In this document: positions 14,842 to 24,406 of the stretch, in pieces
How the letters are laid out: each line of letters opens with the position of its first letter
Position numbering within the stretch: the first letter of the stretch is position 1
From: DASXUX01 sp036504595
Lineage (GTDB): Bacteria > Planctomycetota > SZUA-567 > H5-PLA8
NCBI GenBank assembly: GCA_036504595.1
Contig: DASXUX010000011.1
Span: 62,001 to 126,000 of the forward strand
Direction of reading: 5' to 3'
DNA length: 64,000 nt
Made by a program: the position numbers and the translations under genes
Notes under the pieces: generated by a model
Database searches by the model: none
What the model was told of the DNA's origin: nothing
Seen by the model: only the letters and a program-made list of their open reading frames with translations

Positions 14842-15540
14842 ATGTCTATTCGCTCTCGAAGAAGCTTCTTGAAGACCACCGCGGCGCTTGCGGCAGGACC
14901 GTACCTGCTTGGCAGGGCTGCTGCGGCTGCCGATGTGCCGGAAGATCCGGTGTTCGAGAAAATCAAGGCCGTCCCTCTTTTCGACGGCAAGACGTTCGAA
15001 GGCTGGGAAGGGCCAGAAAGCGCGCAGAACGCGTTCCGCATCGAAGATGGCGCCATCGTGGGCGGGACGCTGAAAGCGCCCGTAAAGCGCAATGAGTTCA
15101 TGAGCACGAAGAAGGAATATGGCGACTTCGAACTGCGGCTTTCAATCAAGCTGTTGGGCAAGAACGCCAACGGCGGCATCCAGATTCGCAGCAAGCGCGT
15201 GCCGAATGGCAACGAGATGATCGGGTACCAGGCGGACCTGGGGCAACAGTATTGGGGCTGCTTGTATGATGAGTCCCGCCGCAACAAAGTTCTTGCGAAG
15301 CCGGATTTCGCCGAACTCACCAAGGTGCTGAAGGTCGAAGATTGGAATCATTACGTGATCCGCTGCACCGGAAAACGCATTCAGCTCTGGTTCAACGGCC
15401 TGCAGACGGTTGATTTCACCGAGACGGACGACAAGATCGAACTGACGGGCGTGTTCGGCCTGCAAATTCATGGCGGCCCGCCGACAGAAGCGTGGTACAA
15501 GGATCTGATGATCAAAGAGGTGCCGGCAGCTACGAAATAG
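14842..15540 (+). CDS. Tat-exported DUF1080 protein
   Basis: The start is ATG 14842, with TTGGAGA upstream, because it opens a twin-arginine signal: SIRSRRSFLKTT followed by a hydrophobic stretch and an Ala-rich cleavage region (about residues 4-35). The DUF1080 domain follows: PLFDGKTFEGWEG, GDFELRLSIKLLGKNANGGIQIRSKR, and GVFGLQIHGGPPTEAWYKDLMIKE at the end. 232 residues. Tat export implies folding, perhaps with a cofactor or metal, in the cytoplasm. Together with its divergent neighbour it points to breakdown of sugars outside the cytoplasm. The frame is open to 14764 but the upstream residues come from the heptamer array. Confidence 0.88.
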   Translation: MSIRSRRSFLKTTAALAAGPYLLGRAAAAADVPEDPVFEKIKAVPLFDGKTFEGWEGPESAQNAFRIEDGAIVGGTLKAPVKRNEFMSTKKEYGDFELRLSIKLLGKNANGGIQIRSKRVPNGNEMIGYQADLGQQYWGCLYDESRRNKVLAKPDFAELTKVLKVEDWNHYVIRCTGKRIQLWFNGLQTVDFTETDDKIELTGVFGLQIHGGPPTEAWYKDLMIKEVPAATK

Positions 15541-15560
15541 AATTTCGTCGGCCAAAAGAC

Positions 15561-15584
15561 CAGGAGCCCCTTTCGGGGCTCCTG
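15561..15584. terminator. Bidirectional terminator hairpin
   Basis: A 10-bp stem CAGGAGCCCC/GGGGCTCCTG with a TTTC loop between two convergent genes. T-rich sequence follows on both strands but is short, so termination may be imperfect. Confidence 0.75.
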
Positions 15585-15617
15585 TCTTGACCTCTCAGTT
15601 TTTCGGCCGCTGGGTGG

Positions 15618-18600
15618 TTACTTGTACTTCGCGCTGAACAAACCGAACTTGTCCTTCTTTGCGCGGTAGGTGCCGGCGACGCCGAACTTCGCGTACTGGC
15701 CCCAGCCGACCAGGGTGACATACGTGTCCATGCCAGCTGGATCGCCATGCGTCGCGCGGGTGTTGTAGTTCAGCCCACTGATTCCACTGAGACCCAGGGC
15801 GCTGAGGTTCTGCTTGCTCATGCGGATCATCAGCTTGCCCGGCCGAGCGGTAAACGACTGTCCCTTCTTGACCTTCTTGTAGCGCAGCGTGGCCTTGACC
15901 GTCGGCGACCGCAGGGAGTTGCCGCGCGCGTCGAAGGTCGCTCCGCCCTGGATTCCAGCGATGTTCCAGGTGATTGCCGTCCCCTTGGGCGCGAAGTGAT
16001 CGGGCAATTGGACAAGGCCCTTCAGCATCATTCCATCGGTGCCTTTGGAGGGAAGAGCGACCTTCACGGAAACCTTCTGCACCTTCAGGTCCAGGTACAC
16101 GATGGTCGGCGTGCCCGGATCATTGGGCGTGGAGGGAGTAGTCGGCGGATCGGGGTTTTCCGGCGTCGTTGGAACAGTTGGGGTCACTGGCGGCGTAACT
16201 GGCGGCGTAGCTGGCGGCGTGACTGGCGCAGGCTGCACAACATAGGTCACTCCGGCTCGCGTCGGCAATCCGCCTGCATCTGTGACCGTCACCGTCACTT
16301 GGTAGTTGCCCGGCGACGTGAAGGTGTGGCTGACAGTCGATCCCGTTCCGCTCGTGCCATCGCCAAAGTCCCAAGTGTAGGTCACCGGCTGCGCATCACT
16401 CGCCGCGACTGTGAATTCGGATGGCTGGCCGGCGGTGCCAGTGGGTGGATTGATTGTGATCGGGCTGATGATCTGCGGCGGCGTTGTATCGACCACGGCG
16501 AACGTGGCGCTGGTCGCTGATTGCAGGCCGGCGCTGGTGGCCAGCAACGCGTACCCCGTGCCGACCTTGTCGATGCTCAGATCGCTGAAGCCGGCCACGC
16601 CACTGGAAGCCAGAGCGCTCACCGTACCGGAAAGGACGCCGTCGCCCACGCTTCCACCCAAAGCCAGGCTGATTTCATTGTCTGCACCGGGAACCGTATT
16701 TCCCCAAGCATCCTGCACTGCGACCTTGACGGCGGGGGAAATGTGCGCGCCGGCTTCTGTCTTCCCGGGCTGAACAACGAACGCCAGCTTCGCGCGCGCG
16801 CCAACCGACACATCGAATGGATCGCTGGAGACCTGCGTGCCGCTGACGGGCTCCGTAACCGTCACCGTCGTGCCGTTCTGGGCAGAGGTGAGCGTGATGT
16901 CCTGGTTCATGATTCCATTGTTGAAGGCGCCCGTTAGCGGCGCGTTAAGCAGCGTGCCATTTGAGGTGATCTCGACGCTTCCGCTGAAGGTATCGAGTGT
17001 GTTGTTGTACACGTCCTGTGCCGTCACCGTGATACCGAAAGGAGTCCCGGCAACCTGATCACCGATCGGCGCAATCGCGAAGTGGTCCAGACCCGAAGCG
17101 GCCGTCGTCACCGCGAAGCTGTTGCTCGTTCCGCTCACCGCGCCGTCATTCACACTGATGGTGGTGCTAGCCTGAGCTGAAGTAATCGTCACGCTGTCGT
17201 TCAGCACCCCGGCCACGAACGCCACACTGGTCACCGGCGCGCCAACCAGGGTGCCGCTGGAGGTGATCTGGACGGTGCCACTGTATGAATCCATCGTGTT
17301 GTTGTAGACATCTTGCGCCGTCACCGTGATACCGAAAGCAGTCCCGGCGGCTTGATCACCGATCGGAGCAATCGCGAAGTGGTCAAGACCCGAAGTGGCC
17401 GTCGTCACCGCGAAGCTGTTGCTCGTCCCGCTGGCGCTGCCGTCGTTTACGCTGAGGGTGGTGCTGGCCTGCGCTGAAGTGATCGTTACGCTGTCGTTCA
17501 GCACGCCCGCCACGAACGCCGCACTGGTCACTGGCGCGCCAACCAGTGTGCCGCTGGAAGTGATCTGCACACTGCCGCTGTATGAATTCATCGTATTGTT
17601 ATAGACATCCTGCGCCGTCACCGTGATGCCGAAAGGAGTCCCGGCGGCTTGCGTCCCGATCGGAGCAATCGCGAAGTGATCCAGCCCCGAAGCGGCCGTC
17701 GTTACCGCGAAGGCGTTGCTCGTCCCGCTAGCCGCGCCGTCGTTTACGCTGATCGTCGTGCTGGCCTGGGCGGAAGTAATCGTCACGCTGTCGTTCAGCA
17801 CCCCGGCCACAAACGGAGCGCTGTTCACTGGCGCGCCAACCAACGTGCCGCTGGAAGTGATCTGCACGCTCCCGCTGTATGAGTCCATCGTATTGTTATA
17901 GATATCCTGCGCCGTCACCGTGATGCCGAAGGCCGTGCCGGCAGCTTGCGTGCCGATCGGTGCAATCGCGAAGTGATCCAGACCCGAAGCGGCGGTCGTC
18001 ACCGCGAAGCTGTTGCTCGTCCCGCTGGCGCTGCCGTCGTTTACGCTGATCGTCGTGCCGGCTTGGGCGGAAGTAATCGTCACGCTGTCATTCAGCACCC
18101 CCGCCATGAACGAAGCGCTCGTCACTGGCGCGCCAACCAGCACGCCGCTGGACGTAATCTGCACGCTGCCGCTGTATGAGTCCACCGTATTGTTGTAGAC
18201 ATCCTGCGCCGTCACCGTGATGCCGAAGGCCGTCCCGGCGGCTTGCGTCCCGATCGGCGCAATCGCGAAGTGATCCAGACCCGAAGCGGCCGTCGTCACC
18301 GCAAAGCTGTTGCTCGTCCCGCTCGCCGCGCCGTCGCTTACGCTGATGGTGGTGCTAGCCTCGGCGGAAGTGATTGTCACGCTGTCATTCAGCACCCCGG
18401 CCACGAACGCCGCACTGGTCACTGGCGCGCCAACCAACGTGCCGCTGGAGGTGATCTGCACGCTCCCGCTATATGAATCCATCGTATTGTTGTAGACATC
18501 CTGTGCCGTCACCGTAATGCCGAAGGCCGTGCCGGCGGCTTGCGTCCCGATCAGTGCAATCGCGAAGTGATCCAGACCCGAAGCGGCCGTCGTCACCGCA

Positions 18601-21557
18601 AAGCTGTTGCTCGTCCCGCTCGCCGCGCCGTCGCTTACGCTGATGGTGGTGCTAGCCTGGGCGGAAGTGATTGTCACGCTGTCGTTCAGCACCCCGGCCA
18701 CGAACGGAGCGCTCGTCACCGGCGCGCCAACCAGTGTGCCGCTGGAAGTGATCTGCACGCTGCCGCTGTATGAATCCATCGTATTGTTGTAGATATCCTG
18801 CGCCGCCACTGTGATGCCAAAGGCCGATCCAGCGGCTTGCGTCCCGATCGGCGCAATCGCGAAGTGGTCCAGCCCCGAAGCGGCCGTCGTTACCGCAAAG
18901 CTGTTGCTGACGCCGCTCGCCGCGCCGTCGCTCACGCTGATCGTCGTGCCGGCCTGGGCGGAAGTGATCGCCACGCTGTCGTTCAGCACCCCGGCCACGA
19001 ACGCCGCACTGGTCACTGGCGCGCCAACCAGGGTGCCGCTGGAGGTGATCTGCACGCTGCCGCTATATGAATCCATCGTATTGTTATAGATATCCTGCGC
19101 CGTCACCGTGACGCCGAAGGCCGCTCCCGCCACTTGCGTCCCAATCGGCGCGATCGCGAAGTGATCCAGACCCGAAGCGGCTGTCGTCACCGCGAAGCTA
19201 TTGCTCGTCCCGCTGGCCGCGCCGTCATTCACACTGATGGTGGTGCTGGCCTGGGCGGAAGTAATCGTCACGCTGTCGTCCAGCACTCCGGCCACGAATG
19301 CGGCACTTGTCACTGGTGAACCAACCAGTGTGCCGTTGGAAGTGATCTGCACGGTGCCGCTGAAAGAATCGTAGGTGTTGTTGTACGCGTCCTGCGCCGT
19401 GACCTGAATTCCGAATGCGGCGCCAGCGACTTGCGGTCCGATCGCGCCGATAGCGAAATGATCAAGCGCCGGAGCGGACGAAATGTCAAAGGCAGTGCTG
19501 TTTGTGGAGCCCAGCCCAGCCGCCGACGCGCTGAGCGTGTATCCCTGCCCGGCTTTTGTGAGCGCCAGGTTCTGGAATGTCGCCACGCCTCCAGTGGCCG
19601 AAACACTCAGCGTACCACCAAGCTGCGCGCCAGTGGGATTGTTGCCGAGCGCAACGGTAATCAGAGCCGAAGATGAAACCGGATTGTTGGCGGCATCCAG
19701 AACGCTGACCTGAACGGCCGGACTGATCGCCGCGGCAGCCGCGGTCGAAGTCGGCTGAACGCTGAAGGCCAGGTGGTTTGCCGGGCCGAGAATGACGCTA
19801 AAGGAGGAGCTGTTCGCTGTGCCATAAAGCAGGGAGTTGGCTAGAAGCGTGTAGCTGCCCAGCGTATCGAGACTCAGATCGCTGAATACCGCCACTCCAT
19901 CAAGAGTGCTGACTGTCAGCGTGCCGGATAGATTGCCGCTCACCGGGCTCTGGCTGATGGTAATGCTGTCAGTGGAGGTCGGGTCGGTGTTGCCCAAAGG
20001 GTCTTGCAGCGCCACTTGTACGGCGGGCGAAATGATGGCGTTGCGTAGCGTATCGCTCGGTTGAACGGTGAAACCAACCTGGCTGGCATAATCGGCGAAG
20101 ATGTTGAATGGAGCGCTTTCGGCAGAGCCCAGACCCGGCGCACTGGCGATCAGCGTGTAGCCGTTGCCAACCTTGCTGATTTCCAGGTCGGTGAAGTCCG
20201 CGACACCGGCAGACGTGACGGTCGTCGGCACGCCGCTCAACAGTCCGCCCGTCGGATTGTTGCCGATGACAATCGTGACGGTTGTCGCCGCCGCACTGCT
20301 GACCACGTTGCCGTAAGCGTCCTCAACGGCGACCTGTACGTCCGGGAAGATAGGGTTCGGGTTAAGCGTCGCATCGCCGGCCGCCGTGTCTGACGGCTGG
20401 TACACGAAGCCGAGCTTGTTGGGCGTTGATGCCGTCACGCTGAACATGCTGCTGGTCGTTCCGAAGAGGCTGGCGGCGGTCGCTTCGAGCGTATATCCAG
20501 CGGCAGCCTTGTCGATGCTGACATTGCTGAAGGTGGCCACACCGCCGACCGCGTTGGCGCTCACGGTCCCGAGCAGCGTTCCGTTGCCGGGATTGTAACC
20601 GATGGCCAGCGTCACCAGATCCGTGGCCGTCGGCACCAGGTTGCCCAGATGATCGCGGATCTGCACCTGGATCGCAGGCGTAATGGGCGCGCCAGCCACA
20701 ATGTCCGTCGGCTGAACGATGAAGGACAAATGCCCGTTGTTGCTCAGGAAGACGTTGAAGGATGTACTCGTCGCACTAAGCAGCGCCGGCGCCGAGGCCA
20801 CCAGCGTGTAACCTGAACCAGCCTGATCGATGCTCAGATCGCCAAACACCGCCACGCCGTTTATGGACTTGACCGTCTTGGTGCCGCTAAGCGTCCCGCT
20901 CGCCGGGTTAACGCCAATCGCCATGCTGATGTTCACGGATGCGGTTGGGACGAGGTTGCCCAGGCTATCTTGAACCACGACGCGAACCCCGGGGAAGATG
21001 GAGGCGCCAGCGGCCGAGTTCGAAGGCTGCACCACGAAAGCAAGTTTCTGAGGAGTACCGGCAACAATCGTGTACATGAAGATGCCGTTGCCTCGATCAA
21101 AGCCGTTGGATGTATTTCGCACGGAGATTGACGCCCGATAGGTGCCGGGCGCCGCAGGGTTCCGGATGCCGCTCAACACGGCAGTCATGATCGATTTCTT
21201 CGCCAGAGCCACGGGAGAAGGGAAAGAGATCGACGTTGCAGTTGCCGTCACGTCGGCGAGTGACACCGCGTGGCCGTTGAACGTGACGCCTGTAATCGTT
21301 GACGCATCCGTTCCCGCCGGGAACGTGTACGTCACCGTCGCGCCAAGGTCGATGCCGAAAGCGGTCCCTCCTTTGATCTTGCAGCGCAGCGAATAAGTCG
21401 CGGCCGCGCCAGCGATGTTGGGGGAGACGCTGGTGGACGGTGCAATGAGCCGCCCATTGGCAGCAAGGAGGTCACTCCCGGAGAAGCACAGCATCGCCAG
21501 CAAAAGCGCCGACGGAATGAAAAGTTCATAGCCCCGAAGAAATGGTGAGTACCTCAT
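15618..21557 (-). CDS. Giant exported Ig-like/PKD repeat protein
   Basis: 1979 residues. AAGGAGGG precedes the ATG, which opens a signal peptide (FIPSALLLAMLCFSGSDLLA). An N-terminal region to about 165 is followed by five Ig-like units beginning (K/H)LxFxVQP, then eight near-identical 99-residue units starting LDHFAI..IG and one diverged ninth, another VQP unit, and a PKD domain with YTWDFGDG. A Pro/Thr linker with repeated TPP leads to a unique C-terminal domain of about 160 residues. No LPXTG, PEP-CTERM or autotransporter barrel is seen. Such proteins usually act as surface adhesins or matrix components. Near-identical 297-bp repeats suggest repeat number can change by recombination or slippage. 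It is transcribed alone. Confidence 0.85.
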   Translation of the reverse strand: MRYSPFLRGYELFIPSALLLAMLCFSGSDLLAANGRLIAPSTSVSPNIAGAAATYSLRCKIKGGTAFGIDLGATVTYTFPAGTDASTITGVTFNGHAVSLADVTATATSISFPSPVALAKKSIMTAVLSGIRNPAAPGTYRASISVRNTSNGFDRGNGIFMYTIVAGTPQKLAFVVQPSNSAAGASIFPGVRVVVQDSLGNLVPTASVNISMAIGVNPASGTLSGTKTVKSINGVAVFGDLSIDQAGSGYTLVASAPALLSATSTSFNVFLSNNGHLSFIVQPTDIVAGAPITPAIQVQIRDHLGNLVPTATDLVTLAIGYNPGNGTLLGTVSANAVGGVATFSNVSIDKAAAGYTLEATAASLFGTTSSMFSVTASTPNKLGFVYQPSDTAAGDATLNPNPIFPDVQVAVEDAYGNVVSSAAATTVTIVIGNNPTGGLLSGVPTTVTSAGVADFTDLEISKVGNGYTLIASAPGLGSAESAPFNIFADYASQVGFTVQPSDTLRNAIISPAVQVALQDPLGNTDPTSTDSITISQSPVSGNLSGTLTVSTLDGVAVFSDLSLDTLGSYTLLANSLLYGTANSSSFSVILGPANHLAFSVQPTSTAAAAAISPAVQVSVLDAANNPVSSSALITVALGNNPTGAQLGGTLSVSATGGVATFQNLALTKAGQGYTLSASAAGLGSTNSTAFDISSAPALDHFAIGAIGPQVAGAAFGIQVTAQDAYNNTYDSFSGTVQITSNGTLVGSPVTSAAFVAGVLDDSVTITSAQASTTISVNDGAASGTSNSFAVTTAASGLDHFAIAPIGTQVAGAAFGVTVTAQDIYNNTMDSYSGSVQITSSGTLVGAPVTSAAFVAGVLNDSVAITSAQAGTTISVSDGAASGVSNSFAVTTAASGLDHFAIAPIGTQAAGSAFGITVAAQDIYNNTMDSYSGSVQITSSGTLVGAPVTSAPFVAGVLNDSVTITSAQASTTISVSDGAASGTSNSFAVTTAASGLDHFAIALIGTQAAGTAFGITVTAQDVYNNTMDSYSGSVQITSSGTLVGAPVTSAAFVAGVLNDSVTITSAEASTTISVSDGAASGTSNSFAVTTAASGLDHFAIAPIGTQAAGTAFGITVTAQDVYNNTVDSYSGSVQITSSGVLVGAPVTSASFMAGVLNDSVTITSAQAGTTISVNDGSASGTSNSFAVTTAASGLDHFAIAPIGTQAAGTAFGITVTAQDIYNNTMDSYSGSVQITSSGTLVGAPVNSAPFVAGVLNDSVTITSAQASTTISVNDGAASGTSNAFAVTTAASGLDHFAIAPIGTQAAGTPFGITVTAQDVYNNTMNSYSGSVQITSSGTLVGAPVTSAAFVAGVLNDSVTITSAQASTTLSVNDGSASGTSNSFAVTTATSGLDHFAIAPIGDQAAGTAFGITVTAQDVYNNTMDSYSGTVQITSSGTLVGAPVTSVAFVAGVLNDSVTITSAQASTTISVNDGAVSGTSNSFAVTTAASGLDHFAIAPIGDQVAGTPFGITVTAQDVYNNTLDTFSGSVEITSNGTLLNAPLTGAFNNGIMNQDITLTSAQNGTTVTVTEPVSGTQVSSDPFDVSVGARAKLAFVVQPGKTEAGAHISPAVKVAVQDAWGNTVPGADNEISLALGGSVGDGVLSGTVSALASSGVAGFSDLSIDKVGTGYALLATSAGLQSATSATFAVVDTTPPQIISPITINPPTGTAGQPSEFTVAASDAQPVTYTWDFGDGTSGTGSTVSHTFTSPGNYQVTVTVTDAGGLPTRAGVTYVVQPAPVTPPATPPVTPPVTPTVPTTPENPDPPTTPSTPNDPGTPTIVYLDLKVQKVSVKVALPSKGTDGMMLKGLVQLPDHFAPKGTAITWNIAGIQGGATFDARGNSLRSPTVKATLRYKKVKKGQSFTARPGKLMIRMSKQNLSALGLSGISGLNYNTRATHGDPAGMDTYVTLVGWGQYAKFGVAGTYRAKKDKFGLFSAKYK
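17085..19472 (-). repeat. Eight tandem 297-bp coding repeats
   Basis: Inside the giant gene, eight units of exactly 297 bp (99 codons) follow one another. Differences are scattered and many are silent. Motifs such as AQD(I/V)YNNT, SGSVQITSSGTLVGAPV and GVLNDSVTITSAQA recur in each unit. A ninth, clearly diverged unit follows at the C-terminal side. Short reads may miscount these units. Confidence 0.9.
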
Positions 21558-22047
21558 ACTGCCCTCCTTTTGCGTCTACTCTCCGGCTGTTAATGGGCAC
21601 AGAACTTCACACACACGGCGCTGTGCCTTGCGCCGCTTTCTCTTTTCGCTGACTTCTCTTGGGGCTGGCTGCGTGACTATTGACTTCGCCGTCGTCCCTT
21701 AGAGCCTGCCTGCTTCATCTTCTTCTGGTGCCTTCTCTCAAAAGGCGAATGACCGGGAAGGCAACTCAGCGGCCAATGTTTGAGGCATGAACAAGGAGAT
21801 TCAAAAAGCAGCGCAAATCGGCAAAAACAACGATAGACAATCCGCCCACCTGCGCGTTTTGAAAAGATGACGGTTTACGGGTTTGGCTTGGCGGTAACGG
21901 ACCAATGTGTGGTGCACAATTGTCCGTTAAATGCACCTGTGGCGTGCATTGAAGCTGTGGTAATAAAATAAGGCATGCAGCTTTGGTTGGACGCACCTTG
22001 TATGAATCGCCGATATGAAAAACGGCGAGCGTGGCGCGTAGCGGTTC
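21558..22047. other. Intergenic region without recognised gene
   Basis: 490 bases upstream of the giant gene and downstream of the SGNH gene. The only frame of note (76 codons, minus, 21766-21996) lacks a recognisable domain and a ribosome binding site. No tRNA, CRISPR or known riboswitch was recognised. It presumably contains the promoter of the giant gene. Confidence 0.5.
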
Positions 22048-23106
22048 TTACTGCGCCAAGCCAAGAATTTTCTTTAGCACAGGCGCAATAGCGTCAGCGT
22101 GGCGCAGCATGCCGATGTCGTTTGGATGACAGCCCTCAACGGTCGCCTCGCCATCCACACCCAACAGATCGCGCGCGCCCAGGAAATGAAGGTTGCGGTC
22201 CGTCTGGCTTAGTCGATCAAAGATGGCCTTCAGCTTTGCTCCTTTAGTAGTTGGCGTGCGGGCTCGGAAATCAGAGTCTTCCAGCAGGAGAATCGGAAGC
22301 TCGGGGTGGCTTTTGCGAATCGTCATGATAAACGGTTCAATGCGCTCATCGACGAGTTGCGGGGTCATGTTCCAGAGGCAATCGAGCACCAACACCCGCG
22401 CGTCGATCTCCGCGATCAGGTCGGCCATTTCAGGTTCCATTCGCCCTGATCCTGAAAAGCCGAGATTCACCACAGGCCAATCAATCCTCCGCGAAACGAT
22501 GGACGTGAACGCCAGGCCGGGGCGAGAGGCGCACGCACCTTGTGTAATTGAGGTGCCATAGATGACGATTGGCTTCGAGCGCTCCGGACGTGCAGGAACG
22601 GCTTGTAGCTTCGTTCCTTCAGGCAGGCTGATCTCCAGGGCGCTCACGCCGTTATAGAGCGGCAGGTACAACAGACACTCACCTGTCTTGCCTGGCAAAT
22701 TCGCAAAGCTGGCCGTGTTGCTTTGACCGGAAGGACGGCCATTGGCGATCCACATCCAGTTGCGCTCCGCGCCGCGCGCGTAGAGATCGATGCCGCTTAC
22801 ACCGGTCGCGGGCATGTGAGGCATTGCGAGGCTGCCCGAAGTCAACGCCCAGCGCACTTTGAACGCCGTCGCATCCGTCACGAAGTGAACATACAGGCCC
22901 GCGGACTGGTGACTTAGATCCCAGACCGATTTCGGTATCTTGTCCTTCGCCGACGCAGGGAATCGCGCGAACGGTGTATCGGTGTTGGAATAGCCGCGCC
23001 CCTGGACCAGTTCGGCCAGGCTCTGCCAGTTGTCGTTCGCATCCCCACCCCTACAGGATGCGGCTGTCACCAGCAGCACTATGACGGCAAATGCAGTCGC
23101 ACGCAT
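22048..23106 (-). CDS. Exported SGNH/GDSL-family hydrolase
   Basis: The ATG at 23106 has GGAGA upstream and opens a signal peptide ending AASCRGG; the Cys could be a lipoprotein site but the -3 residue is not typical. 352 residues. The first half (to about 190) is a beta-sandwich-like region (YVHFVTDATAFKVRWALTSGS). The second half is an SGNH hydrolase: block I IYGTSITQGACA with the nucleophile Ser, block II Gly in NLGFSGSGRMEPEMA, and block V GCHPNDIGM with the catalytic His. This two-domain plan is seen in carbohydrate esterases, so de-acetylation of polysaccharides is likely. The longer frame to 23256 is not supported. Confidence 0.85.
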   Translation of the reverse strand: MRATAFAVIVLLVTAASCRGGDANDNWQSLAELVQGRGYSNTDTPFARFPASAKDKIPKSVWDLSHQSAGLYVHFVTDATAFKVRWALTSGSLAMPHMPATGVSGIDLYARGAERNWMWIANGRPSGQSNTASFANLPGKTGECLLYLPLYNGVSALEISLPEGTKLQAVPARPERSKPIVIYGTSITQGACASRPGLAFTSIVSRRIDWPVVNLGFSGSGRMEPEMADLIAEIDARVLVLDCLWNMTPQLVDERIEPFIMTIRKSHPELPILLLEDSDFRARTPTTKGAKLKAIFDRLSQTDRNLHFLGARDLLGVDGEATVEGCHPNDIGMLRHADAIAPVLKKILGLAQ

Positions 23107-23255
23107 TTTTTGTCTCCATCTTGGCGGGTCAAGGCACATTGCTGACATACACCGGCATGCAGCGGCGCACGCCGGTTTGGGTTCTGAGTGCTGTGGATGT
23201 TCTTTATGTTGAAAAGGTCGGCAGGTAGAATGCAATCTCTGTAAACGAGGGTCCA

Positions 23256-24332
23256 ATGGCTCAAGATCCGACGCCGTCGTTTAAGGAACTGGTCGGCGAG
23301 GTTAAAGACGAGGCGAAAAGAGCAGTCTCGCCGTGGGTGGGCCCCATCCTGGGCTTGCCAGCACGGCTGCTGATCGCAATTCTCGATGAGTTCCGGCCAC
23401 CAACGGCACACTTCCAGCACTTTGATGCAGTGGTGCTCTGCGGGGGTTTGCTGGCTGTCGTCGCGGCGGTCCCCTTTGCCCTCAATGGCTTTGAGCCCAT
23501 CCTCAAGTATGTCACCCCGTTTGCCATCGTCATGTCGGCCTTCGGCATCGTCTGGCGCACGCGGCTGAAGGCTGTGATCGGAATCGCCTTGTGTTTGATC
23601 AGCATCCCCGAAGGACTGATCGCGGTGCAGTACTTCAACCAACAGGCTCGCGCCCAGAAACTGCAGTTGCAGGATGAGGAGCAAAGGAAAGCTGCCGAAC
23701 TGGCCGAGCAAAAAGAAGCTCAAGCTCGCACCGCCGTAGAACGGCAGAAGCGCGAGGCTGACGAGCAGGCGCAGCAAGCGACCGCCGCCGAAGCCGCACG
23801 CAAAGCGGAAGCGGAACGAACCACGGCGGAGTTCGACCGGCAGCAGCGGCTGAAGGAAGCACAGCTTCAAAAAGAAGTCGAAGAGAAGAGACGCCGCGCC
23901 GATGAACAGCGCCGCGCCGATGAGCGTGTGAAAGAAGCCGAAAAGCGCAAGGTGGAAGCCGCCGAAGCTCAGAAGAAAGCCGAGGCGCAGCGCTTGCTCG
24001 ATCTGCAAGCCGCCAAGGATGAATACCGCGAGAAGGTGCTTAGGCTGGATGAGTGCACGCCCAAGCTGGATACGATCGACGCGGCCATTCGCGCAGCAAA
24101 AGAAGATATAGATAGCAGTCAGGTGATTCTGGATCGTGTCAAAAGCCCCCGCCCACCCACCGACGAGCAACTCGCGAAGGCTGAAAAGCGCCGCAAGGAA
24201 GCTCAGGATGAATTGGCGCGCCAGCAGGCGCTGCGTCCCGCCGCTCAGGCCCTCGTGGATAAAGCCCGAAAGGAAAAAGAGGCTGTGGCAAAAAAGATGG
24301 ACGCGCTGGAGAAAGCAGAGCCGCGACCGTAA
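23256..24332 (+). CDS. Membrane protein with long coiled coil
   Basis: 358 residues. About three membrane segments lie between residues 30 and 130 (FDAVVLCGGLLAVVAAVPFAL, YVTPFAIVMSAFGIVW, KAVIGIALCLISIPEGLIAV). They are followed by a charged coiled coil from about 130 to the end, rich in Glu, Lys, Ala, Arg and Gln (EEQRKAAELAEQKEAQAR). No catalytic motif is seen. A scaffold or tether function is possible but would be a guess. The start has only a weak ribosome binding site. It is divergent from the SGNH gene and convergent with the metallopeptidase. Confidence 0.7.
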   Translation: MAQDPTPSFKELVGEVKDEAKRAVSPWVGPILGLPARLLIAILDEFRPPTAHFQHFDAVVLCGGLLAVVAAVPFALNGFEPILKYVTPFAIVMSAFGIVWRTRLKAVIGIALCLISIPEGLIAVQYFNQQARAQKLQLQDEEQRKAAELAEQKEAQARTAVERQKREADEQAQQATAAEAARKAEAERTTAEFDRQQRLKEAQLQKEVEEKRRRADEQRRADERVKEAEKRKVEAAEAQKKAEAQRLLDLQAAKDEYREKVLRLDECTPKLDTIDAAIRAAKEDIDSSQVILDRVKSPRPPTDEQLAKAEKRRKEAQDELARQQALRPAAQALVDKARKEKEAVAKKMDALEKAEPRP

Positions 24333-24350
24333 GGGAACGGCCCCCGGTTC

Positions 24351-24376
24351 CCCTCTCCCCCGCGAGGGAGAGGGGT
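24351..24376. repeat. REP-like palindrome between convergent genes
   Basis: A 10-bp perfect stem CCCCTCTCCC/GGGAGAGGGG followed by GTTAGGGG. A very similar palindrome is frequent in intergenic regions of many GC-rich bacteria. No T-run follows on either strand. Confidence 0.75.
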
Positions 24377-24406
24377 TAGGGGGGAAGGATCCTCCCTCGA
24401 TCAGAG

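Noticed and set aside
17085..19472. Regular 297-bp repeats considered as a CRISPR array or satellite
   Set aside because: The period is a whole number of codons, the frame is open throughout, and there are no unique spacers.
21766..21996. 76-codon open frame upstream of the giant gene
   Set aside because: No ribosome binding site, no domain, atypical composition.
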